Shown here: one piece after another, positions 8,748 through 17,484 of the stretch
Layout: every line of letters starts with the position of its first letter
Position numbering within the stretch: position 1 is the stretch's first letter
NCBI RefSeq assembly: GCF_028993575.1
Contig: NZ_CP118615.1
Coordinates: forward strand, 3,286,001 to 3,350,000
From: Micromonospora cathayae
GTDB taxonomy: Bacteria; Actinomycetota; Actinomycetes; Mycobacteriales; Micromonosporaceae
Reading direction: 5' to 3'
DNA: 64,000 bases
Made by a program: the position numbers and the translations under genes
Notes under the pieces: model-generated
What the model saw: the letters and a program-made list of their open reading frames with translations, nothing else
Told to the model about the DNA's origin: nothing
Databases searched by the model: none

Positions 8748-8796
8748 CCCTGGTCGCCCTGCGAAGCCGAGTGGCTCTGGCCGACCTGCGCGAAGC
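8721..8796. repeat. 20-bp direct repeat after the 8535 gene
   Basis: The 20-mer CTGGCCGACCTGCGCGAAGC occurs exactly at 8721-8740 (within the end of the small gene) and at 8777-8796. A nine-base unit GGCTCGGGC then follows three times up to about 8824. This looks like local slippage or partial duplication of the 3' end rather than a functional element. Confidence 0.7.
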
Positions 8797-8862
8797 GGCT
8801 CGGGCGGCTCGGGCGGCTCGGGCGGTCGTATCCTGGCCGGGTCCGCGCCGATCCCCCGGGGA

Positions 8863-9372
8863 GTGCCCGTGCCGCTGACCTACCCGCACGTCGGGGCCAC
8901 CCGCACCGGTGAGCTGCCGGCCGGCTGGCGGCACGTCCGGCACCGGGTCCGGCTCCCCGACGGCTGCTTCGGTACCGCCGGCCAGGCCGTGCTCACCTGG
9001 CGGCTGCACCGCGCGGCCGGTGTCCGGATCACCGCCGACGCGCCCCGGGCCGCCCCCGGCGTCGCCGTCACCTCCGGCCTCGGGATCGGCCCGCTGCGCC
9101 TGGCCGCGCCCTGCGAGGTGGTCTGGACCGTCGACGACGAGCACCGGGCCGGGTTCGGGTACGGAACCCTCCCCGGTCACCCGGCACGTGGCGAGGAGGC
9201 GTTCGTGGTGGAACGCGACGACGCCGGCCGGGTCTGGTTCGAGGTACGCGCGTTCAGCCGGCCGGACCGTTGGATGATGCGCGTCGCCGGGCCGGCCGGC
9301 CGCGCCTTCCAGCACGGGTACGCCCGCTGGCTGGGGCACACCCTGCGCCGCCTCTGCCGCCACCCGGCCTGA
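8863..9372 (+). CDS. DUF1990 family protein
   Basis: 169 residues from GTG 8863 (an alternative GTG lies at 8869), with GGGGAG upstream. The sequence TYPHVGATRTGELPAGW, GFGYGTLPGHPARGEEAF and the C-terminal FQHGYARWLGHTLRRL are hallmarks of DUF1990. The fold is a small cytoplasmic beta-rich domain of unknown biochemical function, widespread in actinobacteria. It is not clearly in an operon with its neighbours. Confidence 0.85.
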   Translation: MPVPLTYPHVGATRTGELPAGWRHVRHRVRLPDGCFGTAGQAVLTWRLHRAAGVRITADAPRAAPGVAVTSGLGIGPLRLAAPCEVVWTVDDEHRAGFGYGTLPGHPARGEEAFVVERDDAGRVWFEVRAFSRPDRWMMRVAGPAGRAFQHGYARWLGHTLRRLCRHPA

Positions 9373-9439
9373 CCCCGGGTCGGGCCCGGACCCGCGCCGG
9401 TCCGACCCACCGGGCCGGGTCAGCTCGGTCAGCTCGGCC

Positions 9440-10354
9440 TCAGAAGCGGGCGAACGAGCGGACCGGCATCCGTGGCCCGTACCGGGGAGCCTGTACGCCG
9501 CCGGCGGCGAGCAGTACACAGACCCGTCCCCGGTGTCCCCGGAACGGCTCCAGCAGGGCCAGCATCCGGGCGTCGTCGCCCCGCGGCTCACCTGCGAGAG
9601 CCCAGGCCACCGTGTTCGGCACGTGGTAGTCGCCGACGCTGACCGCGTCCGGGTCGCCGTACGCGATCCGGACCACCTCGGCGGCCGTCCACGGGCCGAC
9701 CCCCGGCAGTGCGACCAGTCGACGGGTGGCCTCGCCGGGGTCGGCGCAGCGCTCCAACCGGTCGGCGGTGGCGGCGACGCGGCGCAGCGTCTCGGCCCGT
9801 CGCTGCTCCATCCCGAACGGGTGGAAGACCCAGTAGGGCGCGGCGGCGACCCGCGCCGGGTCGGGCGGGAGCAGCAGCGGCTGCAACGGCCCGGGGGCGG
9901 GCTCAGCGAAGTGCCGGACCGTCGCCGCGTACGCCCGGTACGCCTCCTGGCCGGTGACCTTCTGCTCCAGCACCGCCCGCAGTGCCTGCCGGAAGACCTG
10001 GCCGGTGGCCGGCATCCGCAGCCCACGGTGTCCGGCGGCGAGCCGGGCCACCACCGGATGGGCGGTGGCGAGGTCGGCGAACCCGGTCAGGTCGTCACGC
10101 AGCCCGGCGATCGCGTCGGCCCGGTCGAGTACCCGGTCCGCGCCCGGCCCGTACCCCTCGGCGAGCAGGTCGCCGCCGTGGCGGCGCAGCGCCAGGGTGG
10201 CCGGACCGTCCGGGGTGCGGACCGCCCACCAGAGGGTGCCGGCGGCGATCCGGGCGCACGGGTCGTACCGGCTGAAGGTCAGCGACCGCACCGTCTCCAC
10301 GAGCCGGTACTCCGGCGGGGGGCGCAGGGTCCGGGTGGCGGTCACGGTCGCCAC
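9440..10354 (-). CDS. DNA-3-methyladenine glycosylase II (AlkA-like HhH-GPD)
   Basis: About 304 residues from GTG 10354 (GTG 10345 also possible); upstream in-frame sequence is low-complexity repeat and unlikely to be coding. The protein excises alkylated bases. It shows the AlkA-type N-terminal beta domain (TLWWAVRTPDGPATLALRR) and the HhH-GPD core: FRQALRAVLEQKVTGQEA, then LPGVGPWTAAEVV near residue 216 and the conserved Asp in DPDAVSVGDYH. There is no iron-sulfur cluster loop at the C-terminus, as expected for AlkA rather than MutY/Nth. Confidence 0.88.
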   Translation of the reverse strand: MATVTATRTLRPPPEYRLVETVRSLTFSRYDPCARIAAGTLWWAVRTPDGPATLALRRHGGDLLAEGYGPGADRVLDRADAIAGLRDDLTGFADLATAHPVVARLAAGHRGLRMPATGQVFRQALRAVLEQKVTGQEAYRAYAATVRHFAEPAPGPLQPLLLPPDPARVAAAPYWVFHPFGMEQRRAETLRRVAATADRLERCADPGEATRRLVALPGVGPWTAAEVVRIAYGDPDAVSVGDYHVPNTVAWALAGEPRGDDARMLALLEPFRGHRGRVCVLLAAGGVQAPRYGPRMPVRSFARF

Positions 10355-10586
10355 TCTGCCACGACCGGTGCCGACCCCGGTGACCTGGTCGGCGGCGGCC
10401 GGCGGACCCGTGGACGCGGCGGCCGGCGGGCCGGTGGACCGCGCCGGCCGGTGGACCGCGGCGTCGGCCCTTTCGGGTCGACGCCGCGGCCGGGACGCGG
10501 GTGCTTGCCGGTGCACCGCGTCCCCGTCGGCGGGGGTGGCCGGGCCGCCGCCGTCGACTCGGCGACCCGGCCACCCGGATGGGCGG

Positions 10587-11231
10587 TCAGTACGAGTAGT
10601 CGGAGCCGCCGGTCGAGTCGCCCTCGGTGTCGGCGGGCGGGGCGACCGGCTTCGGGGTGCCGGTGGGCAGGCAGCTCAGGTTCTTCTTGCCGTTCGGCTG
10701 GACCACGAACCAGGTGCCGCCGACCCCCTGGCCCTTCCACTGGCCCGGCTTCTTGTCCCCGATGTACCGGTACAGCGGCCAGCCGCCCAGGGTGAGCTGC
10801 TTGGTGCCGTCCTGCCGGGTGACGGTGCCGACCTTGTCGTCGGAGACACCGTCCAGTGCGGGATCGCCGTCGGTGAGCGCGGGCGGCCAGACCTCGGCGC
10901 ACGTGTCGACGCAGTTGGAGGCCGGCGGATCGGCGGTGTCCTTGTCGAACCGGTACAGGATCCAGCCGTCCTGGTCGGTGACCACCTCACCCATCCGGGC
11001 CACCTCCTTGCCGATCAGTTCGTCGGTCAGGTCGACGTCCTTCGGCGCGTCCTTTGGCGCGTCCTTCGGCGCCGCCGAGGAGTCCGGGGCCGCCGATTCG
11101 GTGGGTTCGGCGGCGGCCACCGGAATGGGTGCCGCCTCGCCGGAATCCGCCCCGTTGTAGCCGGCCGGGGCGCAGGCCGTGAGTGCGACCAACGCGCCCG
11201 CGGCGATGACCGTCCGCTTCATGAGTGCCAC
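10587..11231 (-). CDS. Lipoprotein with secreted repeats of unknown function (PF03640/COG4315 type)
   Basis: 214 residues from GTG 11231; ATG 11222 is the alternative. The signal peptide MKRTVIAAGALVALTAC ends in lipobox LTAC. An Ala/Pro/Lys-rich linker with the repeat KDAPKDAPKD precedes two copies of the secreted repeat, recognised by GWILYRFDKDTADPP...C-x4-C-x-x-W-P-P and GWPLYRYIGDKKPGQWKGQGV. Proteins of this family sit on the outside of the membrane and have no proven function. The gene lies downstream of the sigma/anti-sigma pair on the same strand, separated by a terminator and about 200 bp, so it has its own promoter and is a candidate target of that sigma factor. Confidence 0.85.
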   Translation of the reverse strand: MALMKRTVIAAGALVALTACAPAGYNGADSGEAAPIPVAAAEPTESAAPDSSAAPKDAPKDAPKDVDLTDELIGKEVARMGEVVTDQDGWILYRFDKDTADPPASNCVDTCAEVWPPALTDGDPALDGVSDDKVGTVTRQDGTKQLTLGGWPLYRYIGDKKPGQWKGQGVGGTWFVVQPNGKKNLSCLPTGTPKPVAPPADTEGDSTGGSDYSY

Positions 11232-11389
11232 GTGCCCTCCTCGTTTCTGCCAGTTCGCCCAGGAGTACGTGGCCTTCCCCCGTTCAGGTTGAACACCTCG
11301 GCGTGGACAATGTCACGTCGATTCGTTGAACCGAACGGACGGCTGATCCGTAATGGACGTCGAGGAAATGTTCGGCCACACAGAACTAT

Positions 11390-11416
11390 CGACATCGGAC
11401 AATGTGTCCGATGTCG
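11390..11416 (-). terminator. Perfect 12-bp stem hairpin after the anti-sigma gene
   Basis: Arms CGACATCGGACA (11390-11401) and TGTCCGATGTCG (11405-11416) are perfectly complementary around a 3-nt loop. It starts 16 bp past the stop codon at 11432 of the minus-strand anti-sigma gene, where an intrinsic terminator is expected. There is no clear U-run, which is usual in high-GC actinobacteria. Confidence 0.75.
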
Positions 11417-11431
11417 TGGGGAAAGCGTGGG

Positions 11432-12214
11432 TCAGAGCGTGACGGTCACCAGCGGGGTCGCCACCCCGGCCGCGTCCACCGACTGCACCTGCAACCGCCG
11501 GATCTGGTCCCGCGCGGTGGCGGTGTTGGTGGACAACCGCAACGGCACCGAGTTCGCGCCGGTGCCGTACCCACCGGCCGGCACCGACCAGGAGCTGACC
11601 ACCTCGGTACTGGCGTCGGCGTGCACCAGCACCAGCCGGCACTTGCGAGGGCCGGGCAGTCGGGACACCTGGAACGCGACCTGCGTGCCGAACGGCTCGG
11701 CGGCCAGGATCACGTCCAGCCGTACCCCGGTGACCTGGTCGGTCGCACCGGACTTGTCGCCCACGATCTCGTCCGGGCCACCCACCCCGCCGAGGTCCGG
11801 CCGGGTGGGACCGGGCTGCGGCGACTCCACCGCCGCGGAACCGGTGGGCAGGGCGACCGGCGGACCGCCGGGTTCCCCGCCGGTCACCGTGCCGATCCCG
11901 ACCCCGGTGAGCACGCTGAACGCCACCACCGCCGCGGCGGTGGCGAGCACCTGACGCATCCGGGCCCGCCGCCGGTCGGCCCGGACCGCGGCCAGCGTCC
12001 GATCCAGCAGGGCCGGATCGGTGGCGGTCTGCTCCACGGCGGTCATGGTGTCCCCGTCGATGCCGGAGAGCAGCCCGACCACCGGCACCATGGTCTCCAG
12101 TTCGGCGGCGCACGCCCAGCAACCGGCCAGATGCTCCTCGAACCGTTCCGTGTCCTGCTGGTCCAGCACGCCGAGCGCGTACGCCGCGACGTCCCAGTGG
12201 TCGGCCCGGCTCAC
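11432..12214 (-). CDS. Zinc-binding transmembrane anti-sigma factor
   Basis: 260 residues from GTG 12214. The start overlaps the sigma factor stop as GTGA, so translation is coupled. The N-terminal ZAS domain is visible: HWDVAAYALGVLD, then H28 and C32/C35 in EEHLAGCWACAAELE, the H-x3-C-x2-C motif of zinc anti-sigma factors. One transmembrane helix (VLATAAAVVAFSVLTGVGIG, around residues 88-107) separates it from an extracellular beta-rich domain that is probably the sensor. Expected role: holds the adjacent ECF sigma factor inactive until a surface or redox signal releases it. Confidence 0.88.
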   Translation of the reverse strand: MSRADHWDVAAYALGVLDQQDTERFEEHLAGCWACAAELETMVPVVGLLSGIDGDTMTAVEQTATDPALLDRTLAAVRADRRRARMRQVLATAAAVVAFSVLTGVGIGTVTGGEPGGPPVALPTGSAAVESPQPGPTRPDLGGVGGPDEIVGDKSGATDQVTGVRLDVILAAEPFGTQVAFQVSRLPGPRKCRLVLVHADASTEVVSSWSVPAGGYGTGANSVPLRLSTNTATARDQIRRLQVQSVDAAGVATPLVTVTL

Positions 12215-12903
12215 CCTGTCACCCCCCGTTCCCGCAGAGCCGTACGCAGCGCACGCAGCGCGTAGTACACCCGCGACTTGGCGGTGCCCAACGGCAGCCC
12301 CAACTCCTCGGCCGCCTCCGGCACCGTCCGGCCCCGGAAGTACGTCGCCACCAGGATCTCCCGGTGCGACTGGCTCAGCGTACGCAGGGCGTCCGCCACG
12401 GTCATCGTCCGCAGCACCTGGTCCGTACTGTCCGACTCGGCGAACGCGGTGAGGTCCCGGTCGTACGTCTCCGCCGGCCGGGCCTGCTCGCTGCGGTGCT
12501 CGTCGATGGCGATCCGTCGGGCCACCGTCACCAGCCAGGGGCGCAGCGACGTCTGGCCCTGCGTACCGAGGCGGTGCGCGTTGCGCCAGGCCCGCAGCAG
12601 GGTCTCCTGCACGATGTCCTCGGCCCGCTGCCGGTCCCCGCCGGTCAGCCGCATCACGAACATCAGCAACGGCCCGGCGTGCTCGGCGTACAGCAGCCGG
12701 ATCAACTGGTCGGAGTGACTGGCCTCGGTGGACCGCGCCTGGTGCCGCCCGGGGGCGGGACGGGGTGCCACCGGCTCGTCATGGCGACCGGTGGAGCGGG
12801 CGTCGACCCCGCGAGTCGACGTGGCCGGACGGGACGGGGAGCGCGTCGGGGTCCACTTCGCCCTCACCATGTCGCCGTGCCAGCCGGCCGCCACCGCGTG
12901 CAT
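12211..12903 (-). CDS. ECF RNA polymerase sigma factor, SigL-like
   Basis: 230 residues. ATG 12903 is fixed by GGAGGT 5 nt upstream, which means a 60-residue Arg/Pro/Ser-rich N-terminal extension precedes the conserved core. Sigma-2: LIRLLYAEHAGPLLMFVMRL through RAEDIVQETLLRAWRN. Sigma-4: ALRTLSQSHREILVATYFRG with helix-turn-helix TVPEAAEELGLPLGTAKSRV. The pair with a zinc anti-sigma factor resembles SigL-RslA of mycobacteria. Autoregulation is likely, but I could not define its promoter in the 63 bp upstream. Confidence 0.9.
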   Translation of the reverse strand: MHAVAAGWHGDMVRAKWTPTRSPSRPATSTRGVDARSTGRHDEPVAPRPAPGRHQARSTEASHSDQLIRLLYAEHAGPLLMFVMRLTGGDRQRAEDIVQETLLRAWRNAHRLGTQGQTSLRPWLVTVARRIAIDEHRSEQARPAETYDRDLTAFAESDSTDQVLRTMTVADALRTLSQSHREILVATYFRGRTVPEAAEELGLPLGTAKSRVYYALRALRTALRERGVTG

Positions 12904-12966
12904 GCAGACCTCCGGGGTGCCATTGACATCAGCCGCGCAGTGGTACGGGTCGGGACGCCGGAAGGA

Positions 12967-13824
12967 TCAACGCCGGACGGAGAAAATTCCCGGCGGGGGC
13001 GGCGTCGAGTCGGCCGCCCCGTCGTCCCGGACCACGGCCGCGCCACCGGCGAAGCGGTCCAGCTCGTCGCCGGCCACCAGCCGCCCGGGGAACCAGTCCC
13101 CGGCGGCCCGCCGGGTCAACGCCGCGACCGGCGGCTCGACCCGTCCGGCGACCAGCACCAGGTTGCCGTACCGGCGACCGCGCAGCACCCCGGCGTCACC
13201 GACCAGGCAGGCCCGGGGCAGCACGGCACGGACCGTCGCGACCTGGGCGCGGGCGTACCGCAGCGGCGGCCCGTCGGCCAGGTTCGCCAGGTACCAGCCG
13301 TCCGGCCGCAGCACCCGGGCCACCTCGGTGGCGTACTCGACGGAGGTCAGGTGGGCCGGGGTACGGGCACCGGCGAACACGTCGGCGACCACCACGTCGT
13401 AGGCGGCGTCCCGGGTGGACGTCAGCACCTCCCGGGCGTCGGCCACCCGGACCCGCAGCCGGGCCGTGGCGGGCCAGGGCAGTGCCCGACGGACCAGATC
13501 CACCAGTGCTCCGTCCACCTCGGCCACCCGCTGCGTCGACCCGGGCCGGGTGGCCGCGACGTACCGGGGCAGGGTCAGCGCGCCACCGCCCAGGTGTAGC
13601 ACCCGCAGCGGCGCGCCGGTCGGGGCCAGCAGGTCGATCGCGGCGGCGAGTCGGCGGACGTACTCGAACTCCAGGTGGGTCGGGTCGGTCAGGTCGACGT
13701 GCGACTGCGGTGCGCCGTCGAGCAGCAGCGTCCACGATCCGGGCCGGTCGACGTCCGGCACGAGTTCCGCCCGCCCGGTGTCGACCTGCTCGACCACCCG
13801 CTGTTCGTCCCGCCTGCGCCCCAC
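12967..13824 (-). CDS. Spermidine synthase-like SAM-fold protein
   Basis: About 285 residues. The start is uncertain: GTG 13824 and GTG 13863 are both in frame. The core reads LRVLHLGGGALTLPRYVAATRPG, VAEVDGALVDLVRRAL, RVADAREVL and YDVVVADVF, the layout of polyamine aminopropyltransferases. The aspartates needed for spermidine synthesis are only partly kept, and actinobacterial relatives are usually called fused or orphan spermidine synthase-like proteins. A methyltransferase function is equally possible. Its 5' side abuts the inverted repeat element at 13923. Confidence 0.8.
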   Translation of the reverse strand: MGRRRDEQRVVEQVDTGRAELVPDVDRPGSWTLLLDGAPQSHVDLTDPTHLEFEYVRRLAAAIDLLAPTGAPLRVLHLGGGALTLPRYVAATRPGSTQRVAEVDGALVDLVRRALPWPATARLRVRVADAREVLTSTRDAAYDVVVADVFAGARTPAHLTSVEYATEVARVLRPDGWYLANLADGPPLRYARAQVATVRAVLPRACLVGDAGVLRGRRYGNLVLVAGRVEPPVAALTRRAAGDWFPGRLVAGDELDRFAGGAAVVRDDGAADSTPPPPGIFSVRR

Positions 13825-13922
13825 CCCGCCCAGTATCCCCACCACCCCGCCCCCCAATCCCACCCGCCCCCACCCAGCCCCCCACCCAGCCCTCCACCCG
13901 CCCCCGCCGCGGGCACCGCTCG

Positions 13923-13983
13923 GTTGACCATGAAGTTGTTGTCACCCCGCCCGGCGTGTCGCGACAACAACTTCATGATCAAC
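13923..13983. repeat. Inverted-repeat element, copy 1 (21-nt arms, 19-nt loop)
   Basis: Left arm 13923-13943 begins GTTGACCATGAAGTTGTTG and right arm 13963-13983 is its complement with one mismatch; the loop is 19 nt. Copy 2 at 32142-32202 has the same arm sequence and exactly the same loop length but a different loop. Both lie between genes. The structure is like a dispersed REP/BIME or MITE-type hairpin rather than a terminator of one gene. Confidence 0.85.
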
Positions 13984-14056
13984 GCGGCGGGGGCAGGATC
14001 AACGCAGCGGGGGCAGGATTCACGCGGCGGGGGCAGGATCAACGCGGCGGGGCAGG
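13977..14056. repeat. Four tandem copies of a 20-nt unit
   Basis: Unit GATCAACGCGGCGGGGGCAG repeats at 13977, 13997, 14017 and 14037 with one or two changes per copy. The first copy overlaps the right arm of the inverted repeat, whose end (GATCAAC) is also the start of the unit, so the array probably arose from the element. The last copy supplies the stop codon (14041-14039) of the minus-strand nurA-like gene. Confidence 0.85.
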
Positions 14057-15013
14057 GGCGGGGCGGCGGGCGGCGGTGGAGAGGGCGCGGTGCAGGAGGC
14101 GGGCGTCGCCGAGCAGGGACCGCAGCCGGCGTTCCAGGCCGGCGATCGGGATCAGGTTCTGCGGGGCGCGCGGGTCCTTGTACGGGGTGGAGGCGAACCT
14201 CGGCAGGGTGACCAGGGAGAGGTCGGCCAGCCCGATCGCCTCGGCCGGATCCAGCTCGGGGGAGCACTCCACCCGGACGATGCCCGCCCAGGGCGCGCCC
14301 CGGCCCACCGGCAGCCGCAGATACCACGACCAGCCACCCCAGGCGGTACCCAGCCGGAACACCGGGCAGCGCTGCCCCGGGGCCAGCCCGGTCACCACCG
14401 CCGCCAGCCGGGCGTCGAGGTACTGGCTGTGCTGCGTCTTGACGTACCCGAGGGTGCGCGGCAACTGCCGGCGGGCCCGCAGCGGACCGTCCACCACCAG
14501 CAGGTCGTCGTCGGTGCGGGCGGCGTTGGAGACCTCCACCTCCAGCGCGGTCAGCGGCCCCTGCACGGCGGCCGGCAGCTTGCTCAGCTCACCGCTGCCG
14601 CCGACCCGGTGCACCGGGTAGCGGACCGTGCCGGCCACCACCTCCTCCGCCGACGGGCTCGCCGTGAACAGGCCCCGGGCCACCCGCGCCCCGGCCAGCT
14701 CCGCCGCGCCCCGGCCCAGGTCACAGCGGACCACCCCGGCCGCGTACGACGCCGCCACCCCCGGGTACGACACCCCGTCCGCCTCGGCCGTCCAGACGCT
14801 GGCGTCGATCCGGCGTACCCCGTCGACCAGCAGCACCACCTGCGGGGCGCGTACCCCGGCCCGCGGGCCGAGCGCCCGCCAGTCCGCCGCCGGCAGCTCC
14901 ACGTCCGGGTCAACCTGGGCGCTGCTCGGGGCGGCCGGGCCGGCCACGGACGCCTCGAACGACGCCCCGTACGCCGGATCCCAGGCGTCGACGAAGAAAC
15001 CCGGCCGGGTCAT
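14039..15013 (-). CDS. nurA: NurA-like 5'-3' nuclease domain protein, end-resection operon
   Basis: 324 residues, ATG 15013 overlapping the sbcC stop as ATGA. Likely NurA nuclease, the partner of HerA in DNA end resection. Support: the early motif VVLLVDGVRRID with D64 as the candidate metal ligand, and a C-terminal block TLPRFASTPYKDPRAPQNL followed by LERRLRSLLGDARLLHRAL, which matches the family's late conserved region. It is the last gene of herA-sbcD-sbcC-nurA. The final residues (RPAPAPPR) and the stop come from the tandem repeat array. Without a profile search the family call is probable, not certain. Confidence 0.65.
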   Translation of the reverse strand: MTRPGFFVDAWDPAYGASFEASVAGPAAPSSAQVDPDVELPAADWRALGPRAGVRAPQVVLLVDGVRRIDASVWTAEADGVSYPGVAASYAAGVVRCDLGRGAAELAGARVARGLFTASPSAEEVVAGTVRYPVHRVGGSGELSKLPAAVQGPLTALEVEVSNAARTDDDLLVVDGPLRARRQLPRTLGYVKTQHSQYLDARLAAVVTGLAPGQRCPVFRLGTAWGGWSWYLRLPVGRGAPWAGIVRVECSPELDPAEAIGLADLSLVTLPRFASTPYKDPRAPQNLIPIAGLERRLRSLLGDARLLHRALSTAARRPAPAPPR

Positions 15014-17484
15014 CGGCCGGTCCGTTCGACCCGGGCGCTGCGGGCGTCCTTGCTGACCTCGAACCGGACCGGGATCCGTTCGGCCAGCGCCGGTACGTGG
15101 GTGACCACCCCGACCATCCGGTCACCCCGGGCGGCCAGGCTCTCCAGGGTGGCGGCGACGGTGTCCAGGGTGGCCGCGTCGAGGGTGCCGAAGCCCTCGT
15201 CCAGGACGATCGACTCCAGGCTGGCCGAGGTGGTGGACAGCCCGGCCAACTGCTCGGACAGGGCCAGCGCCAGGGCCAGCGACGCCTGGAACGTCTCCCC
15301 GCCGGACAGCGTCCGCACCCCGCGTCGCAGTCCCGCGTCGTGGTGGTCCACCACGAAGAACTCGCCCTTGTCGTGGACCAGGTCGTACTGCCCGCCGGAG
15401 AGTTCCCGCAGGATGCCGGAGGCCCCGTCGACCAGCAGGTCCAGCGCCTCGGCCAGCAGCCAGCGTTCGAAGTTGTTGGCCCGCAGGTGACCGGCGAGCG
15501 CGCGGGCCACCCGGGCGTCGCGTTCGTGCCCGGCCCGCTGCTCGCGCAGCTCGGCGGCCTGCTCACGGCGTTCCACCAGCCGCCGGTGCGCCGCCTCGGC
15601 CCGTTCCACCGCCACCGTGGCCGCGCGGACCGGGTCGTCGCCGGCCGGCAGGCCGGCGGCGGCGAAGATCCCGTCGATCCGTTCCTCCACCGCCTCGGCG
15701 GCGGCCTCCGCCTCGGCCACCGCACCGGCCAGCCCGGCCCGGTCGGCGCGCCGCCGGGCCGCCTCCCCGCCGGCCCAACCGGCCAGGGCCGTCCAGGCGG
15801 CGGCCACGTCGTCCCGGTCGGCGGCCGGCGGGCCGAACCGGGCCAGCCCGTCGCGGACCGTGTCGAAGTCCCGCCACGCGGCGCGCAGCCGCTCCTCGGC
15901 CGTGTCGAGCACGCCCCGGGCCCGCCGGGCGGCGTCCCGGCCGGACCGGACCGCGCCGGCCGCCTCGTCCAGTTCGGCCCGCAGTCGGGCGTGTTCGGCC
16001 AGGTCGTGCCGCAGCGCCGCCACCGTGGCCGCGCCGGAGAGCTGGTCGTCCAGCTCGGCCAGCCGGCCGGTGAGCTGGTCGTGCTGGGCGCGGGCCCGCA
16101 GCAGTACCCGCTCCAGCTCCCGGGCCGCCGCGTCCTGCTCCTGCACCGCCCGCCGGGCCGCCTCGCTGGCCGCCCGCGCGGCCTTACCGGCGGCCACCGC
16201 CGTCGCCACCGCCGAGCCGGCCGGCACCGCCGGCACCCGGGGCACCGGCTGCTCGCACACCGGGCACGGCGCGCCGGCGACCAGGTGGGCCCGCAACGCG
16301 ACCGCCTGGTCGGTGGCCTTGGCCTCCTCGTGCGCCCGGAACGCCGCCTCCAGGTCGGCCTCGGCCCGTTCGGCCGCCGTCCGGGCCCGGGTCAGCGCGG
16401 CCACCGCCGTGTCGTGTTCCCGTTCGGCGGCGGTCAACGCGGCGGCCACCGTCGCGGTCTCCTCGGTGAGCCGGTCCCGGTCGGCGTACGCCTTCAGCAG
16501 CAGCCGCACCGTGCTCTCGTCGCCCGCCCCGGCCAGTTCGCCGCGCAGCTTCTCCTCGCGCTCCTCGGCCAGCACCACCGCCTTCGCCGCCTCGTCCACC
16601 CCGGCCCGCGCGGCGGCGACCTTCCGGGCCACCTCGGCCACCCCGTCCGGCGGGCGGACCGCGTCCAGCACGGTCAGCTCGGCGTCCAGGGCGGCCAGCG
16701 CCGCGTGCGCGTCCCGCGCCGCCGACCGCGCGGCGTCCCGCTCCGGTACGGCCGCGGCGACCGCCCCGGCCAGCTCGTGCGCCCGGTCAACCTGCGCTCG
16801 GACCTGCGCCAGCGCCGCGTCGTCGACGTCGGTCAGCCCGGCGAGCACCCGGTCGACCGCCTCCAGCTTCGCCTCGGCCTGCCCGGCCCGTTCGGTGGCC
16901 TTCTTCTGCACCGCCTCGTAGACGCCCAGGCCGAGCAGGTTCACCAGGATCTGCTGCCGGGTGGCCGGTTTGGCGTGCAGGAAGTCCGCGAACTGCCCCT
17001 GCGGCAGCACCACGCAACTGGTGAACTGCTCGTACGGCAGGCCGACCGCCGCCAGCACCGCGTCCTCCATCTCGGCCGGGCTCCCGGCGAGTACCTCGCC
17101 GAGATCGTCCGGGCTCAGCCCGGTGTCCAGCTTGGTCACGTCGAACCCGGCCGGCATGAGCTGCAACCCGGCCCCCGCGGTCTTGACGGTGCCCCGGCCG
17201 TCCCGGCGGACCACCCGGGTCGCCACGTAACGGTCCCCGGCGGACTCGAACACCAACCGGACCCGGGCCTCGGTGGCGGACGGGGCCAGCGCGTTCGCCA
17301 ACCCCCGCGCGCCACCCCAGCGGGGCACCGTGCCGTAGAGGGCGAAGCAGATCGCGTCCAGCACCGTGGACTTGCCCGCACCGGTCGGCCCGACCAGCGC
17401 GAAGAAGTCCGCGTCGGTGAAGTCGACCCGGGTCTCCTCCCGGAACACCGTGAAGCCGGCCATGTCCAGTCGCATCGGTCGCAT
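15010..17484 (-). CDS. sbcC: SbcC/Rad50-type SMC ATPase
   Basis: 824 residues from ATG 17484, which shares one base with the sbcD stop (TGATG). Walker A is GPTGAGKST at residues 32-40; the N-terminal MRLDMAGFTVFREETRVDF is typical of Rad50/SbcC. Long coiled coils rich in Ala, Glu and Arg flank the zinc hook CPVCEQP with C407 and C410 near the exact middle. The C-terminal half has the signature TLSGGETFQASLALALALS and Walker B LESIVLDEGFGTLD. It is shorter than E. coli SbcC, meaning shorter coiled-coil arms. With SbcD it forms an ATP-controlled nuclease for DNA ends and hairpins. Confidence 0.95.
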   Translation of the reverse strand: MRPMRLDMAGFTVFREETRVDFTDADFFALVGPTGAGKSTVLDAICFALYGTVPRWGGARGLANALAPSATEARVRLVFESAGDRYVATRVVRRDGRGTVKTAGAGLQLMPAGFDVTKLDTGLSPDDLGEVLAGSPAEMEDAVLAAVGLPYEQFTSCVVLPQGQFADFLHAKPATRQQILVNLLGLGVYEAVQKKATERAGQAEAKLEAVDRVLAGLTDVDDAALAQVRAQVDRAHELAGAVAAAVPERDAARSAARDAHAALAALDAELTVLDAVRPPDGVAEVARKVAAARAGVDEAAKAVVLAEEREEKLRGELAGAGDESTVRLLLKAYADRDRLTEETATVAAALTAAEREHDTAVAALTRARTAAERAEADLEAAFRAHEEAKATDQAVALRAHLVAGAPCPVCEQPVPRVPAVPAGSAVATAVAAGKAARAASEAARRAVQEQDAAARELERVLLRARAQHDQLTGRLAELDDQLSGAATVAALRHDLAEHARLRAELDEAAGAVRSGRDAARRARGVLDTAEERLRAAWRDFDTVRDGLARFGPPAADRDDVAAAWTALAGWAGGEAARRRADRAGLAGAVAEAEAAAEAVEERIDGIFAAAGLPAGDDPVRAATVAVERAEAAHRRLVERREQAAELREQRAGHERDARVARALAGHLRANNFERWLLAEALDLLVDGASGILRELSGGQYDLVHDKGEFFVVDHHDAGLRRGVRTLSGGETFQASLALALALSEQLAGLSTTSASLESIVLDEGFGTLDAATLDTVAATLESLAARGDRMVGVVTHVPALAERIPVRFEVSKDARSARVERTGR

